Part shown: piece by piece, positions 1 through 8,554 of the stretch | Numbering within the stretch: the first letter of the stretch is position 1 | Layout of the letters: every line of letters begins with the position of its first letter | Assembly: GCA_051883455.1 (NCBI GenBank) | Contig: JBJETT010000006.1 | Location: forward strand, 1-39,557 | Direction: 5' to 3' | Length of the DNA: 39,557 nucleotides | Source: HGM11368 sp051883455 | Lineage (GTDB): Bacteria; Bacillota; Clostridia; Christensenellales; UBA3700 | Notes under the pieces: model-generated | Seen by the model: only the letters and a program-made list of their open reading frames with translations | Database searches by the model: none | Told to the model about the DNA's origin: nothing | Program-made: the position numbers and the translations under genes

Positions 1-2262
1 GTTGACGACGTAGCTGATGAGTCTGCCGTTGGCTCTGTCAATGACGACTTTGCCGTTGTTGAACATAACCTTAAACAAGCCGTTCTCCTCTATGCAAGCC
101 ACTTCGCCCTTAGACCTCTCCACGCCTTGCGACAAAAATTGACACAAGATGAGTTGTTCTTTAGCCACTTGTTTGCCGCTGTCTTTGCTGACGTAGATAA
201 AGTTGATAAAGCAATCCTTGGTGGTGTCGATTGCAGGGTGCTTGAGCGTAACTACGTAGTCGGAAGCAGGTGGAATAATGCCGTCTATCTTGCCCTTGGC
301 AAGCACTTCGCCGTTGCATAAATATTCCCAACTTATATCGAGGTTGGACGAGTCGGCAAAGTAGTTGGTGTTGGTGAGAATGTAGCGGTTGTTGGACACG
401 TAGCTAGCCCTGATAGGTCTATAAACCGACTGCATTTCGTATGCGCCCGTAGATAGCTCTCTATCGGGATAAACCAAACCGTCTACGCAAAAATTGCCGT
501 CGTGCACGTACTCGCCGTGGTCTCCACCGTAGGTATAAGTGCCGTCCTCACGCATAACGGCGTGGTCAGCCCATTCCCATATACAACCGCCCATCGCGTT
601 AGGCGACTTGTAGAAGATTTCCCAATATTTCTCTAGTCCGCCGGGACCTACGCCCATTGCGTGCGCGTACTCGCACAAGAAGAAAGGCGCGCGATAATAT
701 TTCTTAGGAAGCTTGCCTTCCACGTACTTTTCACATTTGTAAGTGGAGGTGTACATCTCCGACACGACGTCGTAAGCCCACCTTCTCGTCCTGCATACGC
801 CCTCGTAATGAATAGGCACTGACGGATCGATTTGCTTTAGATTGTCGTAGCAATAGTCTTGACACTTGTATCCGCCTGCCTCGTTGCCAAGCGACCACAT
901 AGTGACGCACGCGTTGTTGCGGTCGCGCATGTACATAGAATAGACTCTATCCCAAAAATGTTCCTTCCACTTGAGGTTGTTGCTAATGCGATTAGGTCTA
1001 GGCAAGTTGGTAGCATAAGTACCGTGAGTCTCTATATCCGCCTCGTCTATGACGTAAAAACCAAGATAATTGGCCATTTTGAGCATAATAGGGTCAGGCG
1101 GATAGTGCGACGTCCTTATTGCGTTGACGTTGAGATGCTTCATCAAAGTAAGGTCTGTCAAATAGTTGTCCACACTCATTACCCAGCCTGTCTTAGGATT
1201 GGTATCGTGGTGGTTGACACCCTTGATTTTGATAGGCTTGTCGTTGAAGTAGAAGACACTACCCGACACGTTGATTTCTCTAAGACCTATCTCTTGCCTT
1301 AGAGCAAATACGCTCTTGGTGCCCTTCTTGATATAAATATATAGCGTGTATAGATAAGGCTTTTCCGCCGACCAAGTCTTGGCGTTGTTGACGCCCAGCA
1401 TAGTCTTGTCGCCTTGATTGCGATGAATGAGTCTGTTGCCGTCGTAAAGCTCGTAATATATCTCGGCTTTTTCTTCGAGATTGCCGTTGCACTCAACCTC
1501 AATCAGCCAGTTGCCGAGGTCGAGCTTTTTGGTCTTGACGCCAAAGTCGTAGATGTAGTTTTTGTCATAATTGGTGATATAAACGTCACGGAATATGCCG
1601 TTGTTGCGGAACATATCCTGGCACTCGAGGTAAGTGCCGTTGCACCACTTGTACACGATAGCGACTATCTCGTTAGGTCCGTCGATAACTTCATCCGTGA
1701 TGTCAAATTCGGCGGTGTTGTGCGAGCCCTCGCTGTAGCCTACGAACCTACCGTTGACGTATACTTGAATAGCCGAAGCAACACCCAAAAAAGTGAGAAT
1801 ATGTCTTGCCGACCTCACCATACGAAACTGCTTGCGATATAGCCCTACGCTGTTGTAAACCTTGACGGGCGCGGACGCGTTGATAGGGGTGTTGAGTCCC
1901 ATAACTCCCTCGCTTGCGGGAACGTAAGGCGGATTGCAGTCGAATTGGTAACGAGTGTTGACGTAAAAAGGTTGTTCGTAACCCGAAAACTGCCAGCACG
2001 CAGGCACTTTGATAGAGTCAAACGGATAGTCGTAAGTATCAACGCTACTAGGCATATCGTCTAACTTAGCAAAATACTTGAAATCCCACTTGCCGTTGAG
2101 CATAGTAATCATCTTGGAAGAATACCTCTCGTCAAGATAAGACTCGCATCCTTTGCACTCGTCTAACGAGGCAAAAGGCACGAAATATGCGCGTGGCTGC
2201 AACCTATTGCGCTGTATACAATCAAAATCGTTGTAGTTGTCGTGTTGAAAAAAATATCTCAT
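1..2262 (-). CDS. lacZ: Beta-galactosidase, glycoside hydrolase family 2 (3' end beyond the window)
   Basis: The frame stays open for 754 codons from an ATG at 2262 to the left edge, so the C-terminus is missing. The order matches GH2 enzymes: an N-terminal jelly-roll domain with a PACWQF segment near residue 87, an immunoglobulin-like domain, then the TIM barrel. In the barrel I see IKGVNHHD (about 347-353), the acid/base motif MWSLGNEAGG with Glu near residue 461, and the nucleophile motif FFLCEYAHAMG with Glu near 531. These are the two catalytic glutamates of LacZ-type enzymes, which hydrolyse terminal beta-D-galactosides such as lactose. No signal peptide is visible, so it is probably cytoplasmic. 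The start is preceded by an AG-rich stretch and a good promoter. Beta-glucuronidase or another GH2 activity is less likely because of the overall LacZ-like length and motifs. Confidence 0.93.
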   Translation of the reverse strand, partial: MRYFFQHDNYNDFDCIQRNRLQPRAYFVPFASLDECKGCESYLDERYSSKMITMLNGKWDFKYFAKLDDMPSSVDTYDYPFDSIKVPACWQFSGYEQPFYVNTRYQFDCNPPYVPASEGVMGLNTPINASAPVKVYNSVGLYRKQFRMVRSARHILTFLGVASAIQVYVNGRFVGYSEGSHNTAEFDITDEVIDGPNEIVAIVYKWCNGTYLECQDMFRNNGIFRDVYITNYDKNYIYDFGVKTKKLDLGNWLIEVECNGNLEEKAEIYYELYDGNRLIHRNQGDKTMLGVNNAKTWSAEKPYLYTLYIYIKKGTKSVFALRQEIGLREINVSGSVFYFNDKPIKIKGVNHHDTNPKTGWVMSVDNYLTDLTLMKHLNVNAIRTSHYPPDPIMLKMANYLGFYVIDEADIETHGTYATNLPRPNRISNNLKWKEHFWDRVYSMYMRDRNNACVTMWSLGNEAGGYKCQDYCYDNLKQIDPSVPIHYEGVCRTRRWAYDVVSEMYTSTYKCEKYVEGKLPKKYYRAPFFLCEYAHAMGVGPGGLEKYWEIFYKSPNAMGGCIWEWADHAVMREDGTYTYGGDHGEYVHDGNFCVDGLVYPDRELSTGAYEMQSVYRPIRASYVSNNRYILTNTNYFADSSNLDISWEYLCNGEVLAKGKIDGIIPPASDYVVTLKHPAIDTTKDCFINFIYVSKDSGKQVAKEQLILCQFLSQGVERSKGEVACIEENGLFKVMFNNGKVVIDRANGRLISYVVN

Positions 2263-2287
2263 ATTACTCTCAAAACCTCTAAAACAT

Positions 2288-2316
2288 ATTATAACATTAT
2301 AATATCGTTTTTGCAA
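2288..2316 (-). promoter_or_regulatory. Promoter for the beta-galactosidase gene
   Basis: On the minus strand TTGCAA (2311-2316) and TATAAT (2288-2293) are separated by 17 bp, 25 bp upstream of the start codon. This is a sigma-A type promoter. Confidence 0.6.
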
Positions 2317-2449
2317 CAAAGTTATTACAAAAACGCGTGTGCATAATAAGAAGCATTATAATAAAATACAATTATTATAAAATTATCCTTTATTGGAGAG
2401 AAAAATATGCTTGCATCGCAGATGTAGTCGCAGCTCAAAGGATATTATG

Positions 2450-2830
2450 GGATTGTCAACCCTTCCACCACTCCGTGGTTTTCTCACGGTGTAGATGCGA
2501 GCAAGACAAGGAGAGTGAGGACAGCGTGAGGGAGCATACTTATCTCAATACATAATTAGACGCTATACTATAATACTCTCACGGCATAGGTGCGAGTTAG
2601 GCGAGGAAAGCGGTGATTTTATCGAAGCGAGCGTACTATAGCGTACGTGAGTGAGAAAAATTGCCGCTTGACAATGCATAACGAAGTAAATATGCCGTGA
2701 GACACCCCCTTTGCACAAAGGAGCCTTTTGAATAGGATTGAGATTGCCGCAGCCTAACGGCTTTCCAATGACAATATTACTTGGTCTACGCTCCACCGCA
2801 ATGATATTATAGTTGAAAATTGTCATCTAA
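2450..2830. repeat. Composite interspersed repeat region
   Basis: This stretch is non-coding and is built of modules that recur elsewhere in the window. A hairpin module (CCACCACTCCGTGG, near 2465) is followed by a left-half copy of the 125-bp element (2482 to about 2545) and then a complete copy (2577-2702). After that come a short palindromic module of the CCTTTGCACAAAGGAG type (about 2706-2727) and two degenerate modules of the form GAGATTGC...CGCAATGA. Similar composites lie at 6838-7420, 8555-8870, 14700-15173 and 16215-16805. No transposase or convincing reading frame is present. Confidence 0.8.
2577..2702. repeat. Complete ~125-bp inverted-repeat element, TCTCACGG type
   Basis: The left end TCTCACGGCATA is the exact reverse complement of the right end TATGCCGTGAGA. 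Inside are the shared block GTGCGAGTTAGGCGAGG and a central hairpin CGTAC...GTACG. It resembles a non-autonomous mobile element or a structured RNA repeat. No coding capacity is visible. Confidence 0.75.
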
Positions 2831-3126
2831 TAAGTGAAAATATTAAGTTGTCAAGGTGCAAATATCGTAGCCTATAAGCTAGATAACTATATGGATAAAT
2901 ATACATAATATTGCATAAATATCCTATACTCTATATTGGCCGAACAAAGCTAAAATGCATGGCCGGTAGTTTGTTCCAAGCATTCAATAACCTTTGGGCG
3001 CCGATTGGGCTATGCCTACACGTCCATACCAAAAGACTATGCAAAAAGCAATTTTGGCAACCTGTATTGATTTATTAGAGGTTTTGTCATCTCATAGCAT
3101 ACTTGCGTGACGACAATATATTAGGC
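2831..3126. other. Intergenic stretch without a gene; one possible structured RNA
   Basis: I see no convincing reading frame or module of the repeat family here. The stretch holds a long imperfect hairpin: GAACAAAGCTA (2942-2952) pairs with TAGTTTGTTC (2967-2976). A second, smaller CCAAAA/TTTTGG pairing lies at about 3027-3055. I cannot assign it to a known RNA family. Confidence 0.35.
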
Positions 3127-3162
3127 AAAACAAAGATTGCGACGGGTTTCGTCGCAATCTCA
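3127..3162 (-). terminator. Terminator of the pyruvate formate-lyase operon
   Basis: On the minus strand an 11-bp perfect stem (AGATTGCGACG with CGTCGCAATCT, 3134-3160) with a 5-nt loop is followed by TTGTTTT. It lies 33 bp past the last stop codon. Confidence 0.85.
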
Positions 3163-3194
3163 ATGATTGTATATGTATCGTCAAAGCTATATTA

Positions 3195-3644
3195 TTATTG
3201 ATTAAGCAAGGTCTTTTCGATTATATCCACGCTATCCAAGACGAATTTTATGCAAGGTCTAACGGCGTAATATTCCTCATCTCTCACTTGTGGAACGTAA
3301 CCTTCCGTGAGGTTTTTGACGTCTTTGAGTAGCATAGCGCAGTTGTCGCTACCGTTGCGTTCCTTAAACTCTTGGTCGAGCATTTGAACGATTTTGTACA
3401 CGTCGCCTTTGTTCTTAGCAATCTCCTCTTGATTGCCGTGTAATAGTCCTGCAACGATACCCATAGCGCTCACTGCTCCACATAGGTTGCGCGTTCTACC
3501 AAAACCTCCACCAAAAGCAACGGCGACTTGCAAAAGCGTATCCTTGTCGAGTGGCAATACGTCTTCAAAGCTTGCCACTACCGATTGGGCGCAGTTGTAG
3601 CCTTGCTTGAAATAATCGTAAGCTAGTTGTTTTCTATCTATCAT
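3195..3644 (-). CDS. C_GCAxxG_C_C family protein (putative redox-active protein)
   Basis: The protein has 149 residues. It carries the family signature as YNCAQSV near residue 16 and a glycine-rich GGGFGRTRNLCGAVSAMG around residues 45-62, with further cysteines near residues 102 and 131. In this family the cysteines are thought to hold a metal or redox centre, and members often sit beside anaerobic redox enzymes. Its ATG overlaps the pflA stop codon in an ATGA, and an AAGGAG box lies just upstream, so it is translated with pflA. It is the last gene of the operon, before a strong terminator. A role in protecting or supporting the formate-lyase system is an inference from position only. Confidence 0.85.
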   Translation of the reverse strand: MIDRKQLAYDYFKQGYNCAQSVVASFEDVLPLDKDTLLQVAVAFGGGFGRTRNLCGAVSAMGIVAGLLHGNQEEIAKNKGDVYKIVQMLDQEFKERNGSDNCAMLLKDVKNLTEGYVPQVRDEEYYAVRPCIKFVLDSVDIIEKTLLNQ

Positions 3645-4381
3645 AGTCGTCTCCTTTTTTCGTCTATATAACGTTGTAATTTTTGCAATTTTTCACCATT
3701 CATCGGGGGCGTGGATTTGAGCGGATTGGATATCCCCAATCGGGTGTATTTGTCAAAACCCATAGTGTGAAAGCCGAGAAGCTCATACTTTTCTACACAG
3801 CTCCACCTTGACGCCACCTTGAGATACTCGTCCATATCTTGAACGGTATCGTTGATATTAGGCACAATCACAGTGCGAAGCCACGTGCGTTTGCCAATAT
3901 GGTTGCAGTAATCGCCAAAGGCTAGCACCTTAGCCATCTCCCCCGCAGTATACTTGCGATAGGACTCGCTATCGTGCATTTTTAGGTCAAGAATTATGAG
4001 TTCGGCACCGTTGACAGCCTCTTTGACGTATTCGTCGAGTTGTACCGCTCCCGACGTATCGAGGGCGTATTCGATGCCGTTTTGGGTGAGGAGCTTGCCA
4101 CAGCACGCTACAAACTCAGCTTGCAGTAGCGGCTCTCCTCCGCTGAACGTGACTCCGCCGTCCACACCGAAATAAGGCTTGTATCTACCTATTTTGTCGC
4201 AAAGCTGCCTCGCAGTATATTGCGTGTAACTGCCACTATTAGCCCAAGTATCGGGGTTGTGACAATACACGCATCTAAGCGGACAACCCACGAGGAAAAC
4301 GCCGTATCTAACGCCGTCTCCGTCTAGGGTTGCCAAGCTTTCCAGAGAATGAACTTTTCCGATTACTTCACAGTTGTTCAT
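3641..4381 (-). CDS. pflA: Pyruvate formate-lyase activating enzyme (radical SAM)
   Basis: The 246-residue protein carries the radical-SAM cluster motif CPLRCVYC (CxxxCxxC) near residue 30, the FSGGEPLLQ motif that binds S-adenosylmethionine, and the family's usual length. It installs the glycyl radical on pyruvate formate-lyase under anaerobic conditions. I start it at the ATG at 4381 (MNNCEVIGKVHS), which fits PflA N-termini. An upstream in-frame start at 4444 would add 21 residues that merely read through the pflB C-terminal codons. The chosen start lies inside the end of pflB (14-bp overlap), so translation is probably coupled. The stop overlaps the next gene by 4 bp. Confidence 0.95.
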   Translation of the reverse strand: MNNCEVIGKVHSLESLATLDGDGVRYGVFLVGCPLRCVYCHNPDTWANSGSYTQYTARQLCDKIGRYKPYFGVDGGVTFSGGEPLLQAEFVACCGKLLTQNGIEYALDTSGAVQLDEYVKEAVNGAELIILDLKMHDSESYRKYTAGEMAKVLAFGDYCNHIGKRTWLRTVIVPNINDTVQDMDEYLKVASRWSCVEKYELLGFHTMGFDKYTRLGISNPLKSTPPMNGEKLQKLQRYIDEKRRRL

Positions 4382-6593
4382 GGAAAGTACGTGCGATGAC
4401 CTCTTTCTTTTGCTCGGTGCTGAGCTTGTTGAAGTTGACTGCATATCCGCTGACCCTTATGGTAAGATTAGGATATTTGTCAGGGTGCTCCATTGCGTCG
4501 ATGAGTTTCTCTCTATTGAGCGCGTTGACGTTGAGGTGGTGAGCCTTTTGAGCAAAGTAGCCGTCGAGAATGGTCGTCAACTTGGCTATTCTCTCGTCAA
4601 GCGTTTTGCCGAGCGTAGTCGGCGTAAAGCTAAAGGTGTTGCTTATGCCGTCTTGGCAACAATCGTAATTGATTTTTGCCACCGAATTGAGGCTAGCCAA
4701 AGCTCCGCAACTATCTCTTCTGTGCATTGGGTTTGCTCCCGGTGCAAAAGGCTCTCCGCGACGTCTGCCGTCAGGGGTGTTGCCCGTCTTCTTGCCGTAC
4801 ACCACGTTGGACGTGATAGTGAGAATGGACAAGGTATGCTTAGCGTTGCGGTGGGTCGGATGCTTGCAAAGTTGCTCGTAGAAGTATTCCGTTATCCACT
4901 TGGCAATATCGTCTACTCTATCGTCGTCGTTGCCGTACTTAGGGAAATCGCCCTCTATCTCAAAGTCGGTAACCAGTCCTCTATCGTCCTTGATTGCCTT
5001 GACCTTGGCGTATTTAATTGCGCTGAGGCTGTCGGCAAGCACGCTGAGTCCGCAAATACCAAACGCCATAAGTCTCTCTACGTCGGTGTCGTGAAGCGAC
5101 ATCATTAGACGCTCGTAGGCGTATTTGTCGTGCATATAGTGTATCACGTTGAGGGTATTGACGTACAAGCCCGCCATCCAATCGCAATACTTTTTGTAAG
5201 CCTCGATAACGCTGTCGTAATCGAGCAAACCTTCGTCGAAGATTTTGCCTTGAGGTCCGATTTGTTCGCCGTAAATCTCGTCCTTACCGCCGTTGAGCGC
5301 CATAAGCAAAACTTTGGCAAGGTTGCATCTCGCGCCGAAGTATTGCATTTGCTTACCAACCTTCATTGCCGACACGCAACAAGCTATGGCATAATCGTCG
5401 CCAAAGTCCTTGCGCATTACGTCGTCGTTTTCGTATTGAATACTGTCGGTCTCGATAGAAACCTTGGCACAGAAGTCCTTGAAGCCTTGTGGGAGCTTTT
5501 GAGCCCACAATACGGTGATGTTAGGCTCTGCGCTGCAACCGAGGTTGTAGAGCGTGTTGAGTACTCTAAAAGACGTCTTGGTGACCATGTGACGTCCGTC
5601 CGAGCACATTCCGCCCTCGGAAGTCGTAACCCAAACGGGGTCGCCAGCAAAGAGCTCGTTGTATTCCGGCGTGCGAAGGTGACGAACGAGTCTTAGCTTG
5701 ATGACGAAGTCGTCGATAATCTCTTGTGCCCTTGCCTCGTCCATCAAGCCCGCCTTGATATCTCTCTCGAAGTAGATATCCAAAAAGGTGCTAATTCTAC
5801 CAATAGAGTTGGCTGCGCCGTTTTGCTCCTTTACTGCGCCCAGATAGCCGAGATATAGCCATTGAACCGCCTCTACGGCATTGGTAGCGGGCTTGGATAT
5901 ATCACAGCCGTACAGTTTGCCCATTTCGATGAGCTGAGCCATAAAGTCAAGCTGTTTGGTAACGTCCTCAATGAGTTGGATATTGTCATCGGTCATTGGC
6001 TTTTGCCACAACTTTTTTCTATCCTTTTTCTTCTGCTCGATAAGGTAATCCATACCGTAGAGTGGGATACGGCGATAGTCGCCGATAATTCTACCACGAG
6101 AATATGCGTCGGGAAGTCCCGTTATTACACCCACGTGTCTTGCCTTGCGCATAGTGTCAGTGTATGCTCTAAATACGCCGTCGTTGTGCGTGGTGCGATA
6201 GCGGAATTCGTCCCTAATCTTATCGGACATCTCGTAGCCATAAGCCTCGCAAGCCTTTTCACCCATACGTTTGCCCGAGAATGGATTGACTGCTCGCTTG
6301 AGGGGTGCGTCGGTCTGAAGTCCGACGATTATCTCTTGATCCTTGTCAATATATCCCGCCTTGTAGGTGAGAATAGAAGAAACATTCTCGGTGTCAATGT
6401 CGTACACTCCACCCCTGCGTTGCTCTTCCGTCAGTAAGCCGTTGACCTTGTCATTGAGCTTGCGAGTACGTTCCGTCGCCCCTGCCAAAAAACTTGCGTC
6501 TCCGTCGTATGGCGTGTAGTTGAGCCTGATAAAGTCGGCAACGTCAATTTCGTTGTTCCAGTTGCCTAAAACAAATCCTTGATATGCGTCCAT
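4368..6593 (-). CDS. pflB: Formate C-acetyltransferase (pyruvate formate-lyase)
   Basis: This 741-residue glycyl-radical enzyme converts pyruvate and CoA to acetyl-CoA and formate. The two adjacent catalytic cysteines are seen in IACCVSAM (Cys405-Cys406). The radical-bearing glycine is in RVSGYAVNF near the C-terminus (Gly716), close to its place in the Escherichia coli enzyme. The length is right for PFL rather than for diol dehydratases or related glycyl-radical lyases. A GGAGG box lies 6 bp before the ATG. It is first in an operon with its activase and a C_GCAxxG_C_C protein and has a long structured leader. It marks the organism as a strict or facultative fermenter, since the radical form is destroyed by oxygen. 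Confidence 0.97.
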   Translation of the reverse strand: MDAYQGFVLGNWNNEIDVADFIRLNYTPYDGDASFLAGATERTRKLNDKVNGLLTEEQRRGGVYDIDTENVSSILTYKAGYIDKDQEIIVGLQTDAPLKRAVNPFSGKRMGEKACEAYGYEMSDKIRDEFRYRTTHNDGVFRAYTDTMRKARHVGVITGLPDAYSRGRIIGDYRRIPLYGMDYLIEQKKKDRKKLWQKPMTDDNIQLIEDVTKQLDFMAQLIEMGKLYGCDISKPATNAVEAVQWLYLGYLGAVKEQNGAANSIGRISTFLDIYFERDIKAGLMDEARAQEIIDDFVIKLRLVRHLRTPEYNELFAGDPVWVTTSEGGMCSDGRHMVTKTSFRVLNTLYNLGCSAEPNITVLWAQKLPQGFKDFCAKVSIETDSIQYENDDVMRKDFGDDYAIACCVSAMKVGKQMQYFGARCNLAKVLLMALNGGKDEIYGEQIGPQGKIFDEGLLDYDSVIEAYKKYCDWMAGLYVNTLNVIHYMHDKYAYERLMMSLHDTDVERLMAFGICGLSVLADSLSAIKYAKVKAIKDDRGLVTDFEIEGDFPKYGNDDDRVDDIAKWITEYFYEQLCKHPTHRNAKHTLSILTITSNVVYGKKTGNTPDGRRRGEPFAPGANPMHRRDSCGALASLNSVAKINYDCCQDGISNTFSFTPTTLGKTLDERIAKLTTILDGYFAQKAHHLNVNALNREKLIDAMEHPDKYPNLTIRVSGYAVNFNKLSTEQKKEVIARTFHEQL

Positions 6594-6599
6594 AATACC

Positions 6600-6712
6600 T
6601 CCAAAAACATAAAAATAGTCTGAACATAAATGCCCAGACGGTCGACAACTACTCGCTTTGCTCCCCCATAGACATCTATGTAATCCGTCAGTTGCAAAAC
6701 GACTCTATTCAG
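6600..6712 (-). promoter_or_regulatory. Structured 5' leader of the pfl operon
   Basis: About 110 nt separate the predicted transcription start from the pflB ribosome binding site. On the minus strand there is a pairing of GTCGTTTTGCAACT with AGTTGTCGAC-like sequence around a CATAGA/TCTATG hairpin. A second hairpin of 8 pairs (6618-6639, two of them G-U) is followed by TATTTTTAT. The second hairpin could act as an attenuator. I do not recognise a known riboswitch class. Confidence 0.35.
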
Positions 6713-6720
6713 CTAAATAT

Positions 6721-6749
6721 ATTGTATCACAAGAATTGCAAATATGCAA
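6721..6749 (-). promoter_or_regulatory. Promoter of the pfl operon
   Basis: On the minus strand TTGCAT (6744-6749) and TACAAT (6721-6726) are separated by 17 bp. Confidence 0.6.
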
Positions 6750-6837
6750 CTTTTATGGACAGTAATTTTTTGGAAAAGCAGTATGCGCCTAAGAAAAAAA
6801 TTTTTCGCATAGTAAAATTTGAGTGAGTTTTCGTCGT

Positions 6838-7420
6838 GTTATCGAAGTATAATTTTACAACCCTTCCACCATCTACGGTGGTAACTCTCACGGCATAGGT
6901 ACGAGTTAGGCGCGAAGACTGCGGCTTTGGCGTGGGGAGCGTACTAGGCGTACGCGACCTAAGCCAAAACGTAAAGTCGACAAAGCATAACGAAGTAGAT
7001 ATACCGCGAGACACCTCGCCTTGCATAGGGGCGGCCAATTAAGCGGATAGAGATTGCCACAGCGTTTTTTCAAACGCTTCGCAATGACATAATACTTGAG
7101 ATTGCCAAGTTAAGCTTCGCTCCATCGCAATGACAATATAGGGCAATCCCCCACTGGGCTTAGTCGGGAGCCCTCTTTGCACAAAGGAGGCTTGTAAACG
7201 GATGAGATTCCCACGCCTTACAAGTAAGGCTCGGAATGACATAATACTTGAGAGTCGCTCGCATTGCTCGCTCGGAATGACATAATTGTTTTAGTTGTGC
7301 TCCACCACAATGACATAATACTTGAGATTACCACAGTCAATAATACTTCGTTCGGAATGACAAAACTACTTTAGCTCCGCTTCAAAGCAATGACAGCATA
7401 ATACACAGCTCAATGACATA
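6838..7420. repeat. Composite interspersed repeat region
   Basis: It contains the hairpin module CCACCATCTACGGTGG (about 6866), a complete 125-bp element (6886-7011), and a run of roughly six short modules of the form GAGATTGCC...GCAATGACATAATACTTGAG between 7050 and 7400. Modules of the type CCTCTTTGCACAAAGGAGG are interleaved. The open frames in this stretch read through the repeats and do not look like proteins. Confidence 0.75.
6886..7011. repeat. Complete ~125-bp inverted-repeat element, TCTCACGG type
   Basis: The ends are TCTCACGGCATA and TATACCGCGAGA, which pair at 10 of 12 positions. Both mismatches become G-U pairs if the minus strand is transcribed. The central hairpin CGTAC-TAGGC-GTACG is kept. 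Confidence 0.7.
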
Positions 7421-7441
7421 TCTCATTTGATATTGTGATTA

Positions 7442-7478
7442 CAAAAAAAGAAGCTACTTAAAAAAGTAACCTCTTCTT
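7442..7478 (-). terminator. Terminator after the HU gene
   Basis: On the minus strand AAGAAGAGGTTACTT pairs with AAGTAGCTTCTT (one bulged region) and is followed by a run of seven T. It lies 18 bp past the stop codon. Confidence 0.8.
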
Positions 7479-7495
7479 TATTAAATTGTCAATTC

Positions 7496-7765
7496 TTATA
7501 GGCTATCTTTGAGTGCCTTGCCTGCCTTGAAGGAAACTTTCTTTCCTGCAGGGATTTGGATGGTCTCGCCTGTAGCTGGATTTTTACCGGTACGAGCTGC
7601 GGTGGTCTTTACTTCAAAGTTGCCGAAACCTGCAACTGCAACTTTTTCGCCCTTAGCGAGTTCTTCCTTGATAGTAGCAAATACTGCATCGTAGCACTTT
7701 GCTGCCATGTCTTGAGTTACACCTGCTTCAGATGCAACAGCTTTGATAAATTCAACCTTAGTCAT
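7496..7765 (-). CDS. hup: DNA-binding protein HU
   Basis: At 89 residues this is the standard HU length. The N-terminal helices (MTKVEFIKAVASEAG) lead into the family signature GFGNFEVKTTAARTGKNPATG at about residues 46-66, and the DNA-contacting arm contains RTGKNPATGETIQIPAG. HU bends and compacts DNA as a dimer and assists replication and recombination. An AAGGAG box lies 8 bp before the ATG. The gene follows the acetyltransferase gene by 18 bp, so the two may be co-transcribed, and a terminator follows. Confidence 0.97.
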   Translation of the reverse strand: MTKVEFIKAVASEAGVTQDMAAKCYDAVFATIKEELAKGEKVAVAGFGNFEVKTTAARTGKNPATGETIQIPAGKKVSFKAGKALKDSL

Positions 7766-7783
7766 AATTTTCTCCTTATAGGT

Positions 7784-8470
7784 TTATTTGCTAAGTATCG
7801 GACTGTAGTCGATACCAGAGCTTCGAATTTGAGTGCCTACGTAGCCTTGCGATAACATAGACAAGTGTCCTTGTATATCTCTATTCGCAACACAAGCCAC
7901 CACTGCGCCGGTAGCTATAGGTCTGTCGGTACGATAGACGAAATAGCCGAAATCATACTCTCCACCCATTGCGTACACCCCTGCAAGACAAAAGCCCCTA
8001 GATAGCATGGTCTTGATGCTGGCTACGTTGTCTAGCTGTACCACGGCGCAAATATATTGGCAATCTTGCTGCTTGGCAATACTCTGCACAAAAGCTACCA
8101 ACTCTTTGGCAAGCCCTTGTCCTCGATATCGCGGGTGAACCATTACGCCCGACATCTCGTAGATATATTGCGGTGAAACATTGCCACCGCTACAGCGAGA
8201 TACGATATCTGCAATCTGTCTTGCATACTGCTTGTCCTTGTCAAGTGCGATAGTCGCAACAAGCTCGTCCTTGTCAAAGACCCCAACAAAATTGCCCCCG
8301 AGAATAACCTCTTGCAACTCGTCGCCCATATATGGATAGAAAAACTCTATCCTATCAAGTGCGTTGCGCTGTTCGTCCAAAAATCGTTGGACTAAAGGCA
8401 TATCCTCTATACTTATATAATACATTGATAGACTGGGGTTTGTCAATACCCAATTTGAAATAATTTGCAT
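7784..8470 (-). CDS. GNAT-family N-acetyltransferase
   Basis: The 228-residue protein has the acetyl-CoA binding motif VHPRYRGQGLAKELVAF (about 122-138) preceded by a beta strand (IYEMSGVMV), as in GNAT enzymes, and the later AVVQLDNVASIKTMLSRGF segment typical of motif B. The substrate cannot be read from the sequence. The ribosome binding site before the ATG at 8470 is weak, and a later in-frame ATG (MYYISIEDM, 15 residues in) is a possible alternative. It precedes hup on the same strand and has its own promoter. Confidence 0.85.
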   Translation of the reverse strand: MQIISNWVLTNPSLSMYYISIEDMPLVQRFLDEQRNALDRIEFFYPYMGDELQEVILGGNFVGVFDKDELVATIALDKDKQYARQIADIVSRCSGGNVSPQYIYEMSGVMVHPRYRGQGLAKELVAFVQSIAKQQDCQYICAVVQLDNVASIKTMLSRGFCLAGVYAMGGEYDFGYFVYRTDRPIATGAVVACVANRDIQGHLSMLSQGYVGTQIRSSGIDYSPILSK

Positions 8471-8503
8471 AATAGTGCCTATTTTACTTGGTTTGCTAAG
8501 GAT

Positions 8504-8532
8504 ATTGTATCATAAATTTAGTAGGTTGGCAA
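8504..8532 (-). promoter_or_regulatory. Promoter for the acetyltransferase-hup unit
   Basis: On the minus strand TTGCCA (8527-8532) and TACAAT (8504-8509) are separated by 17 bp. Confidence 0.6.
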
Positions 8533-8554
8533 GGGTGGAATTGATTTGAATACA

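Noticed and set aside
3641..4444. Longer pflA starting at 4444
   Set aside because: The extra 21 residues only read through the pflB C-terminal codons in another frame; the ATG at 4381 gives a normal PflA N-terminus.
4374..6437. Long plus-strand frames opposite pflB
   Set aside because: They are shadows of a highly expressed, well-identified gene on the other strand.
6727..7242. Two minus-strand frames (103 and 67 codons) in the intergenic region
   Set aside because: They translate dispersed repeat modules, have low-complexity unlike-protein sequence and no ribosome binding site.
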